Positions 36,601 through 45,597 of a stretch of 64,000 bases of DNA are shown one piece after another. Both the position numbers and the translations under genes were made by a program. The stretch lies in contig JABAKD010000016.1 of the NCBI GenBank assembly GCA_012845835.1, positions 6,665,919 through 6,729,918 of the forward strand, read 5' to 3'. This DNA is from Undaria pinnatifida (lineage: Eukaryota; Sar; Phaeophyceae; Laminariales; Alariaceae). A model generated the notes under the pieces. It was given only the letters and a program-made list of their open reading frames with translations, had not been told where the DNA came from and ran no database searches. The first letter of the stretch is position 1, and the number at the start of each line of letters is the position of its first letter.

Positions 36601-39600
36601 CCCTTGTGTGCGGAGTTAGGCTTCTCCACCCCGCACAATATGATCTACTGTAACTCGACAACCATCATGGTCACCGCCAAAAAAAAAAAAGGTACCCTGG
36701 TTGCCTAGCTCACGCAATGATTGACATGTTTTACAGCGTCGTTGCCAATCAACGCCAACCCCAATATACATTATGTTTTACAGCGTCGGTGCCAACCGAG
36801 GCCAGCTATTATATTATAGAGGGTGAGGGGTGAGGCAGGCAAATGCCCGACGGGTTATCCCAGCTTTCGTGTATAACGTGTTAGATGTACCATATCCCTG
36901 AGCTCACAGTCACCACTGACTGCTAGCTAGCTCACTGAGGTCCAGGTGAAGCATATGGTCCGAAGCTTTTCTGCGCCAAAACCGTCTCTTAACCGGAAAA
37001 AACGCGCGAGGGTGGCGTTCGCGCGCGTCGTTCAGCGCAGTAGAGATTACCACTTTTTCGACAACATGGTTGACGCACACTGTGTACGAGACGAAGGGGG
37101 TTTCACCGTACATTGGTTGGTTGTTGCGTTTCATTGGGTTAGCATTAGGGTTAGGGTATATATATATATATTTTTTTTGAAGAGTATGTCAACCATGTTG
37201 TCGAAAAAGCGGTAAGCTACCCTCGTTTAGCGGGCCATCAGAAAATGTTGATTAGCTAGTGGGTAGGGCTGCATTCATGAGCATATACCTTAGAAACATG
37301 CCAGGTGCGACTTAGTAGCTTAGTGGGTAGGGCTATATACCAGCAGAAAAATAATACATAATCACGCCGAACACGCACGGGCAGGCCAAGCAACAAGACA
37401 CCTATTAATAGTGTGATGTGTTACCTCCGGGTCTTTGTATCCCTGCTCCACTCTGTCATCGTCTGAGTCCCACTCTCCTTCCCCGTCTAGACCCTCGGTC
37501 GCTCGCCCCGCTTCCTTGCCGCCCCCACACTCGATTCCATTGGCAAGCGCCCAAGGGTGAAACGTGAAGTCTTGTTCTTCCTGCCGGGCACGACAAGTCG
37601 TCGATGCCAACCGCAAAACAACCAAGAGGGGTTTAAAGTGAAACGTGTTTTATGTCAAGCACGACAAGTAATCACGAGCAAACCGAAGAACAACAAGGAG
37701 GGGTAAAGCGTGGATTGTTCTTGCTCCTTGCAGTCAGGATAAGTGATACTGTGCAAAATCAAACAAAAACAACCCCAAAGAGGGGCGAAAGGTGAAGCAT
37801 TCATTTTCTTGAAGGGCACGATAAGCGATAACGTGAAAAACCGATACACAACCTGGAGGGATTGAAACGTGAAGTATTTTTTCATGCCAGGCACGATAAG
37901 AAATCGTGCGCCAACTAAAAGAACAAAACGCTTTTTGACTCACGAAAACGCGATACAAGCGACAAGCCACGAAAAACAGCAGGACTTTCGGACTCAGGAA
38001 GGCGACACTAGGTAGGGTGCTTGCGGGATGCCAAACTGGGTTGGGTTTATAGCTGGGTAGGACAACATGAACTAATACTAGTATGTTGAACCTTTCGGGC
38101 GTGATAGTGATAACCCAAGGCCAACCCAATCCACGAAAAAATTGTTTAGAAAAGGGTTAGCAATATCTTGTCCTAGACCAAGGGTAAGGTACGGTATCAG
38201 TAGGGGGGATGTTAATACACCTTAACCCCTTTAGAGCCCCCAAACCCCTCCGTATACAAAATCCAAGTAATTTTGTCCCCAAACATCGGTTTCCAGTTGT
38301 GAAAGGGTTAATATACCTTAATACACCTTAATACACGTAAATACACGTTAATACATGTTCTTCATGTACCCCAATTTTGACTACCGCGTGTGAGGCACTA
38401 AAGTCGTGTTTGAGGCACTATTGCCGCCACTCACACGACTGACTTACTTACCTCACGCGCGACAATACCTTGGGCGATGTGTTTGGCGCAGCGCAGAGCC
38501 GCGCTGCGCCAAAACACGTCATGGCAAGCTCTTACCATTCCATTCCCTAAAATATGGAAAATAATAGCAGCAACTATACCTTAAAACCGCAAAGTAGCAG
38601 GGGAGTCACTCGCGGTACTGACCCCCTAGCCACTGCAAGACCAGGTGATTAAAAACAACATAACCCTCATGGTACCGTAGCCTTCATACCTTGATACCTA
38701 CCATACTTTCTTTCCAACCTAAGGTGCTCGTGGGTTGACTGGCCTTGGGTTGGACATGACGTTCGTCGGTTTCAATAGCGTTATTATATGTACATGCTTT
38801 CTATCCCGACATAAATTGGAAAGCACAAGAAACGCCCTAATCGTGTGTGCAGCGAACCGAAACAAAGGCGAGATGCTTGTCAGCGGAGGCGTGTTGGCCG
38901 GCTTAGGGTCGGTCTTTCCAAACGAACGCAAAAAAAACGCGATTCGTGAGAAAAAAATCAAGATTCGTGACTATATTGAAAATCCGAATCGCCACGTTTA
39001 AAACAAGAAACCACGTTGTTTCGTCACGAATATTAAAATTAGTTTTCATGGAATCTTCAAAACAAAAACAAAAAATCCCAGTTCGTGAAATGCAGCATTC
39101 GCGAAAATACCACGTTTTTTTGGTCACTCGTGATTGAAGGCATTTCATTTTTTTCGTTAGGAATGACCCCTAGCGATTGACTCACGCATCCGGGAGCAAG
39201 CCACACGACGACATCACCGCAAACGTCCATTGTGCGCCAAAGAAATAATTTCTATCTATTTCAAGCGGGTGAGTAGGATATGTACTGTGGGAAACCCGGG
39301 TACTACACCTGAAATGTTTTAGTCACACTCGGGTAGGTACCGGGGTACAACCTAGGCACACTCTTGATATGTTGAGTGTTTCACCGACGGCGCGACCCTG
39401 TCGTGGCGTCTCGGTCTACGGCTGGAGCACGCGCCGTACACCACATTCCCATCAAAGGGTGGACCGCTGTACCAGGCATTTCATAGGGCAACTCGAAAGG
39501 TTGTTCAACGGCAGTCATCTTCTAGTCTGAAGCGTACGATATGCACTAGATACGTGTGCCATTTTATATATATATGCATTCCTGGGAGGCAATCTTCGAT

Positions 39601-42600
39601 GCCAGAGTTTTCGGAGCCTGGCCTGTAACCACGGACTCAATTATGGCGATGAGTGAACGCGAGAATAACATGAAAAATGCAGTGTCCCCCAGCAGCGCGG
39701 CCAGTGCACAATGGGAACAACAACACGAAAAAAAAACTTGCCTTCACCACCTCCGAGACAAGCGTGCCGCACGGGACTCGGATGTAGGTATCCTTTCCGG
39801 TCTTCCCCTTCTTGCCAGATCCTAAAGGCCACGGAAAAGAGTCACGCACGCGCATCCAGAGAAGACGTGAAGGTATGATATGCCGGGTGGAAATGACCTA
39901 TATCCATATTTATAGCTAGGCACGAACAGCACTCCCGCAACAAAAACAAGTAGGGCGGAAACGTCAGTTTTTGATACAGCGTGTCTCGCCGAACAGTGTA
40001 TCAGGGTAGCAATCAGTGACAAGTCACAGCGGAATATCCGACGGGGCAATGCACAAGTACTATAGACCGGGAAACGACACGTGAATTGTTCCTGCAGGTT
40101 CTCGTGGACTGTTCTCGGAACCATTCAGCCTGTCAGACGTTCAGATCCCATTGGCAATACGAACAGCGAACCAAATGATAGAACAAGAAGGCCTAAACGG
40201 GCACCGTCGCAGAGATAAAATAAAAGCTTGGACGCATTGTTCTCTTGCATGCGTTATAACCCTTTTGAGACCCATGTACAGCGATAACACCAAACTACAA
40301 ACGCGTCCTTATCATTGTGCGAAACATGCAGCACAAGGCAGTGAAAGCTGTGCGCGTGTCTTACAGGCACTACTCGCATTGGACTTCGACAGAGAGATCG
40401 TCGGGAGCTAATCTAGCATTGATGGGGTTGCGTCGTGTGAAGGATTGCTGCAATCGTCACTTGTATTCGTCACGTTTTCCCTCTGAAGTCTGTCAAGCCC
40501 CAAAAGCGTTAATTAACCCCTGTGGAACTGCACACATGATTTTTTCGGGGACACATTCCTAGGAATTAGGGTGATTTGGCTTTCCCAGGCGTAAATGGGT
40601 TATACAGCATAGTCGTGAAACTGGATGCGTGTCCGCACGCAGGAGGAAGCCTCCCCCCGTGGTGCATGGGTGGGTCCGTGCGGCGTCCACAGACGGAGCG
40701 GAGCGCCTGCCCATAAAGCGGATGGACCAAAGTCGCAGCACGCTCAACTAAAATCAGAATCCATCTCAGCAGTCGGCAGTTGACAGCAACACGATCCAGC
40801 GAAATCAGAACCCACCTCCGTTGTCGACAGCTGGCAGAACACGATTTAGGCACCCCAGCTACAATCGCACGTACTAGGCTTGTCAGATGTGCACGCACAT
40901 TTTAGCAGCGACATATGTATGGCAGGACTGCCCCTGCCAACCTCGTGCCAATCTCGAGCCCCCCGAAGGTTTGTGGCCAAGGTTAGGGTTAGGGTTAGGG
41001 TTAGGTATGGGGTCGGGTTGGTCTGGGCACCACACACGTTGTTCTGTGCCGACCTGCACATAGAGAGCCGCCATACATGTATCGCTGATGAATTTACGTG
41101 CACATACAAAAAACCTAGCACGTGCGTGCAAGTATACGGTAACTGCGTTTTTGGGCGGCAGTCGTACCCTACACCTTCCTAACCCTATTACCCCGCTGTA
41201 AAAATGATCCTACACAGACCCTGCCATTAGCAGGGGAGTCACCGACCTGCATCCTTCACAAGGGTATACACACCCCGTAAGTAACATGCGCGATCGAAGA
41301 ATCACACGCAGCTTGCAGAGCTGAGGTTTGATCAAAAACTCCTTTTGGGTCGATCTCACAGCTCTGCAAGTGTATTTTTCTTTTCTTTTCTTTTTATTCC
41401 ACGTAGATATTCTAAGTTCTACAAGGATTAAGAATCACGAGAGGGAAAGCTAACCGCAACGACCGCAACGATCTTGCAAGCGGAGCCAATGAAACCACGG
41501 ATAGCCACAGCGCAGCCTTGCATGGCCAGTCTGCGTGGCAGTTCCAGCCAAAAATATACGCAAAAAGCGCGCCCAATCAATAATCACCGCCGACATTAAC
41601 CCCAAACCACAGGTGGCATCAATCTCTGCCATGGTTGACATTTTGACTTTCATTCGGGGACAATGCGCAAGCTGCCCTCCTAGACCTACTGCTGAACAAT
41701 CTGTCGCATTGGATGAATCTGAGGCACGGGCCCAACAGCCAGAAGGGCCCCAAATAGTGCTTTCGTTACATGTACACGACAACCAGCGAGCTATTAGCTA
41801 TTAGCAGGGTCTTTGCGGCATACCAGATTTTGTTGGGTAGGAAACGTATAATAATACATAGTATTAAATACTACTAGTATTAAAACCGACGATCGTCATA
41901 ACCCAAGGCCAACCCAACGCACCAAAAAAAACGAAAACAGGCCAAAATTGCCACTTCAAACAATTTTTTTCATGGGTTGGCTTGGCCTTGGGTTGTGACG
42001 TTAGGTGGTTTCTCTACTATTAATACTCTGTCTTATTCATTATTATATGTTTTCCTACCCCAACAAAAGTGATGCACATATCCCGCAGACACCCTAATTT
42101 CAGTACGGGCTAACTACCAGCTTACTCAGTGATTGCAGTGTACATCCAACACAAAACAACACTTTGTACACGTGCATGCACACCACGCTCAGTGATCAAT
42201 TCGCCATAAAACCTTTTAGCACTGCCTGCACCCACGTTTTTGGACAAATTGCTAGGAATTTAGAGGAGGGTAATGCTTGCACCAAAAGTACAAGTACAAT
42301 TAACGAGCCCTCATTCCACGGACCCTCGACCCTTTAAAAATTACACACATTTTGGGGGGAATATTATTGGAAATCGTGAGGGGATAATTTTTGCAGCACT
42401 ACATAGAATTTAGCGAGAGCCCTCGTCCCATGGTCCCAAAGTTATCGCACCTCCCCGGGCTGGCAATTCAAGTGGTGCAGTTTGAGAGTCGTTGACTGCT
42501 AGCTCACCGATTATGGTGGTATCTCTAACACGATCAACAGACGGCACTTGTGCATTCAAACCACGCTCTGTACAGCAATTCCCCTTAAGCCGTTTAGCAC

Positions 42601-45166
42601 TGCACCCGCTTTTTGGGGGACAAAATACTTCGAATTGTTGTGGGATATAATTTGCAGTAGTTCGAGTATAATTCACGAGCCCTCATTCCATGGTCCCTTC
42701 GCCCTTTTAGAATTGCACACATTTGTTTTTTAGAAATCACTTGGAAATAGGGGGGGATACGTTTAGCAGTAGAAAGATTAACGAGCCCTCGTTCCATGGC
42801 CCCTCGTCTTCCTCCCGACTCCCGACCCCTCGGGCTGGCCGTCGAAATGGTGCAGTTGAGAATTGATGACTGTTAGCTCAGAGGATAAGGCTTCTCCAAC
42901 ACAAACCACACCTAGTTAGTAGTTGTGCGTTCAATCAACACCCTCTAAAGTATTCGCCTTCAGCTGAAAGTTGTCATAGGTCAGTGGGCACGGTGTGTCT
43001 CAAACACAATCAACACCTGATAGCTGTGCCTTCCAACACCCTGTAAACAAGTCGCCTTCAGTTACCTGTTACCTCAGTGGCTAACGGTGTATCTCAAAAC
43101 ACAATCAACATTTGGCAACTGTGCATTCGAACCACACTCCGTAATCAAATTCGCTTCAACCCTTTTAGAACTGCAACCACGTTTTTTGGGACAAGCTACT
43201 TAGAAATAGTGGGGGATAATCTTTGTTATCGTAAAATGAAAAATCATTTCCGCCCTCATTCCATGGCCCCAACGTCCCTTTACCTCCTCCCGGGCCCCCG
43301 GGCTGGCCGTTGAAGTGGTGCAGTTGAGAATCCAAAGTTTCCAGGTTGCTATCGGCGATGGCATAGACGTTTCCTCCTGCCCCTCCCGACCCCCCTGACG
43401 GCCGCTTCCTCGTGGGGTTATCTCCTGCCAGTTTCATGGCCGCCAGCCAAAAAACAAAAAGCTTGCACCGTTGGGATATGGAGGCGGTGCTTTTTCGTGG
43501 GACTACATGTAGGGGGCCAGTGATCACGGTCGAAAAGACTCCCTAAGTTCTTCCAAGTACGCCATGTGTAGGAAAACTCGTAGGGTGCATCGTTTCGTTT
43601 GACGACAATGTTGCTGCAGTAACGCATTTCGAACCACGACGGCTGATAAACAGTATATATAATGTAATACTGATTCCAGAGGGTTGACAGCTTACGCTAT
43701 ACCTACAATGGGACCCGAAGGGTGCGCCAGCTAGCGTTGGGCTGCGAAAGCAACTGAGTTAAATCGACACACGACGCGTGTGAAAATACGTGGAAGTGTG
43801 GTGAGCTAAAGCTTTATTTTTCCCCATCCGCCGGAGGATTTAAAAAAAAAAAAAAAAAAGTTGATAGTTAGACTACAAACAGTACTCCCCGAGGTCAAGC
43901 TTTCATTACGCTTGCCGATCCTCTATATAAGAAGAAACTAAAATTTAGCAGTGAACATCCACTCTACTTGCAACGCGTGCCGTAGTAAGCCCTCCTCTCA
44001 CCCTCCATACTGACGCATCCGTCGCCGCCTTTGCCGCCCGTGGCCACAACGCGGAGTTTGTCGACAAACTGTTGCCACATGGGCATCGAGGTGACACATC
44101 AGAGGCGAGTGAGCGGAACAAAACGGGCAGCGCAGCGCGAGGGAATACATTGTCGGTGTGCGTGTCCTTCACATGCAACCGTTCTTTCTACCCTCTGACA
44201 TCCGTTACATAGAGTCCATGTCGATCCCTGATGCTATCATAAAAAGGAACCATGCCGCCCCGCGGTCACAGAGTAGAGCAGATGGCATTCGATCGCCGAT
44301 AGCTTGTAATGAGCCAATATAATGCTTCTGCGAAAACACCGCGCCGAATCGCACGTCACAAGACCAGAAGTCAGTGCAGATGTGAACGTGCACACCAGCT
44401 GGTGCACACCCGAACCAAACTCGTCTGCATATTGTGCGATTACGTTCTACTCTCCGGTATGCATGATACCGACCGAAAACTTGAAAACTTGCATCCCGTC
44501 GTCGCGTCGCTCATTTAGTAGAATAGGGGCGCGTCGTACAGCCGCACGCGGAACGAGCAGCAGGGAGCTCGTACCTGGTACCGGTATGATATAACGTGCG
44601 GGGTTGCATGCACACCCTAACACGTACGCTGCAGCAAAGCAAAGCCACTCCTTCAAACAACGAACAGTGCATGGTATTCGATCGCAGCATGCTCGAAGGT
44701 ACAACGTACTTGGTGTGCGGTATCGAGCCTCTGATATGGAAACCGCGAGTCTTGCGGGGCTCCTCGTACGAGATGGTCCGTAGTGGGTCACATGTGCTGT
44801 ATGCCAACATTGGTTAGAGCAGGCAGCTGACCAGTTGTAGGAGATATAATGGCGCACTGGAGACTGGGGGGCATCATTCGTGGAGTATCCTTCGCCGTAC
44901 GTACAGGTGGCAGTATGATAGCATTCAACGCGCTATGGTGGGTCGCCGACGCAGGTCGCAGGGAGGGACGTCTATGCAACCGACTCTGAACTCGCCTTGT
45001 ACTGTCCCTTGTACTTGCTCCGACGCTTGCCAGCAACTCCTCCGGCTTTTCGATGCAACACTGTCGCCCATGCAACAATGCCCTCATTGAAGTTTCCACC
45101 AGCAAATAAAGGTTCTCGCACTCTTCCCAGCGATTTCAATCGGGATGCACCTCGAGCCAGCAACAT
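27690..45166 (-). CDS. Obg-family GTPase (mitochondrial MTG2/GTPBP5-like), 10 exons
   Basis: Exons, read on the minus strand: 45166-44981 (or to 44996), 44068-44002, 43424-43284, 39821-39751, 37580-37425, 34994-34878 (possibly from 35058), 31467-31276, 30897-30645, 30530-30498, 27973-27690. Exon 1 encodes a likely mitochondrial presequence ([20 protein letters not shown]). Exons 2-6 give the glycine-rich Obg fold ([67 protein letters not shown]). Exons 7-8 give the G domain: G1 [10 protein letters not shown]2 YPFTT, G3 DIPG followed by [16 protein letters not shown]4 NKTD. Exon 10 supplies G5 (PISAL) and an acidic tail. Phases agree at every junction, except that exon 5 to exon 6 needs a weak acceptor. 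Total is about 494-499 residues. The family assists large ribosomal subunit assembly in organelles. Exon 5 adds an acidic insert within the Obg domain. Confidence 0.88.
28175..28315. repeat. About 68-bp tandem duplication in the last Obg intron
   Basis: TTGTTCGCCGTTTTTTTTTG followed by CCAGTTTC(T)n and CTCGAAG occurs twice. Confidence 0.7.
28905..28995. repeat. About 50-bp tandem duplication
   Basis: AGAACATTCTATGGTTCTAG occurs twice, with GTCTTCCAATAAGGTT / CTCTTCCAGTAAGGTT before it. Confidence 0.7.
29550..29740. repeat. GGGTC-type tandem repeat followed by its own inversion
   Basis: Three units of about 50 bp built around GGGTCAGGAGGT are followed by CGACCC/CCCGAC units of the opposite sense, so the segment can fold on itself. 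Lies in the last Obg intron. Confidence 0.55.
32931..33122. repeat. 103-bp tandem duplication in the Obg intron upstream of exon 7
   Basis: TGACCACATCACCTCGCCTG, ACGTATCTCTTTCTTATAAT and GCGATGTCAGAAAATAATGG recur at 32931 and 33034. Confidence 0.7.
33290..34870 (-). repeat. Family A repeat, longest block (C-rich on plus strand), in an Obg intron
   Basis: Reverse head at 34780-34860 (ATCACACACAGCTTGCAAAG; CTCACAGCTGGAGTGTATTT), a second partial head at 33765-33815, and at least four G/C-rich units with C runs (for example 33653-33669, 34129-34156). The whole block is the mirror of the 1868-2960 copy and fills most of the intron upstream of Obg exon 7. Confidence 0.75.
35500..35600 (+). repeat. 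Internal telomere-like repeat TTAGGTTTGGGG
   Basis: Six or more imperfect units of GGTTAGGTTTGGGGTTAGG in an Obg intron. It is not at a contig end, so it is an interstitial array. Confidence 0.65.
36250..36543 (-). mobile_element. SINE family S1, reverse full-length copy in an Obg intron
   Basis: The most complete reverse copy, from AGCTTCTGGACAAGCCGTGG to CGCCACCGGGGCGACCGGC. Both Pol III box-like motifs are present. Flanks share an AT-rich TTAGT/ACTAA word that may be a remnant target-site duplication. Confidence 0.75.
37040..37220. mobile_element. Inverted-repeat element M1, copy 1 (MITE-like, telomere-like core)
   Basis: The left end CCACTTTTTCGACAACATGG (continuing TTGAC) is mirrored at the right end by GTCAACCATGTTGTCGAAAA (continuing AGCGG), with imperfect pairing reaching to 37040 and 37220. 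Between them lie about 110 bp with GACGAAGGGGGTTTCACCGT, a short TTAGGG tract and (TA)n. It lies in an Obg intron between exons 5 and 6. No ORF inside. Confidence 0.8.
37545..37990 (-). repeat. Minisatellite of 70-80 bp units at the start of Obg exon 5
   Basis: On the minus strand five diverged units read in turn ATCGTGCCCTTCAAG, ATCCTGACTGCAAGG, ACTTGTCGTGCTTGACAT and similar, followed by CTTCACGTTTCA-like and ACCCCTCCTTG-like words. The unit nearest exon 5 contains the acceptor used (GTGCCCGGCAG) and the first exon codons. Confidence 0.65.
38295..38362. repeat. Short AATACAC(C/G)TT tandem repeat
   Basis: ATACCTTAATACACCTTAAT and ACACGTAAATACACGTTAAT form about six 10-11 bp units. Confidence 0.65.
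40862..41133. mobile_element. Inverted-repeat element M2, copy 2
   Basis: The termini pair over about 60 bp (left cgcacgtactaggcttgtca; right acctagcacgtgcgtgcaag). The core has four clean GGTTAG units and the same GGGGTCGGGTTGGTCTGGGC stretch as the copy at 16858. It is inside an Obg intron between exons 3 and 4. Confidence 0.7.
41195..41400 (-). repeat. Family A repeat, reverse copy
   Basis: CAGGGGAGTCACCGACCTGC, GCGATCGAAGAATCACACGC, GCTTGCAGAGCTGAG and CGATCTCACAGCTCTGCAAG; closest to the variant at 1160-1395, sharing the TTTGATCAAAA insertion. Confidence 0.6.
42190..43190 (+). repeat. Tandem tRNA-like repeat, family S2
   Basis: Four or more diverged units containing a TTAGCTCAGTGG-like A box (for example GACTGCTAGCTCACCGAT near 42497, GTTACCTCAGTGGCTAACGG near 43070) and, 50-60 bp later, a GTGCATTCGAACCAC-like B box. 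The units share a downstream CCTTTTAGCACTGCACCCAC segment and a GGGGGATAAT word. Lies in the Obg intron just downstream of exon 3. Confidence 0.6.
43745..43845 (-). repeat. Family E short repeat, reverse
   Basis: Reverse order of the same words: ACTGAGTTAAATCGACACAC, ACGTGGAAGTGTGGTGAGCT and CCCCATCCGCCGGAGGAT, followed by an A17 run. In the Obg intron between exons 2 and 3. Confidence 0.55.
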
Positions 45167-45494
45167 CTCGGCGTCCAGCTGCGTTCCCAGGCCTGTGATC
45201 CCCGTGATCCCGACACAACCCCAAATTTGATCCCAACCGGGTGGAGTTCCAAGTGTTGAATATGCATGTATGGTCCTGGCCACTTTCGCGTTCAGACCAC
45301 GAAAAAAACCAAAAAAAAAAACTGTTTCTAGGCTGCTTCCAAGAGATCTGTACTATTGTGTGGAAGAGACCTACCAGACGTAAACCGCATTACTTCGAAG
45401 TATGTGTAGTTAGTTGGATGTGATGTGCGCACGCGTGGTGATCTGATTGGCCCTCCAAAGCGAGTGAAGCGCGCTCCGTGTATTAGGTGCTGCC
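45167..45494. promoter_or_regulatory. Shared intergenic region between two head-to-head genes (probable bidirectional promoter)
   Basis: The first ATG of the Obg-like GTPase (minus, 45166) and the first ATG of the RING protein (plus, 45495) are 328 bp apart with no gene between. Both promoters and both 5' untranslated regions must fit here unless upstream noncoding exons exist. No strong TATA box is evident. The stretch contains an A-rich tract near 45300-45320 and a GC-rich part close to the RING start. Confidence 0.5.
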
Positions 45495-45597
45495 ATGACG
45501 TCGGCCGTTTTCTTGCCGTTCTGCAATGCTTGTCTCACGGAGATCGAAGGTGGGACACAGGGGTTCCTGCTTTCCTGTGGTCACTTCATCTGCCGTG
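45495..45597 (+). CDS. RING gene exon 1: start and first half of the C3HC4 finger
   Basis: ATG in gctgccATGacg, then FLPFCNACLTEIEGG and FLLSCGHFICR. The exon ends CGTG|gtaagt, a near-consensus donor in phase 1. The finger is completed by exon 2, which begins with two bases (cag|GG TGT TGC) restoring Gly and giving the next two Cys. Confidence 0.8.

Noticed and set aside
36238..36708. 156-residue frame with [15 protein letters not shown] resembling frames at 18.5 and 20.6 kb
   Set aside because: Translation of SINE S1. The shared peptide comes from the tRNA-like head, not from a gene.
40981..41010. GGTTAG repeats as a chromosome end
   Set aside because: Only four units, enclosed by inverted repeats, with genes on both sides. 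This is the core of an M2 element.
41450..41782. 110-residue minus and 89-residue plus frames in an Obg intron
   Set aside because: No conserved motif and no consistent splice sites. The Obg coding sequence is already continuous without them.
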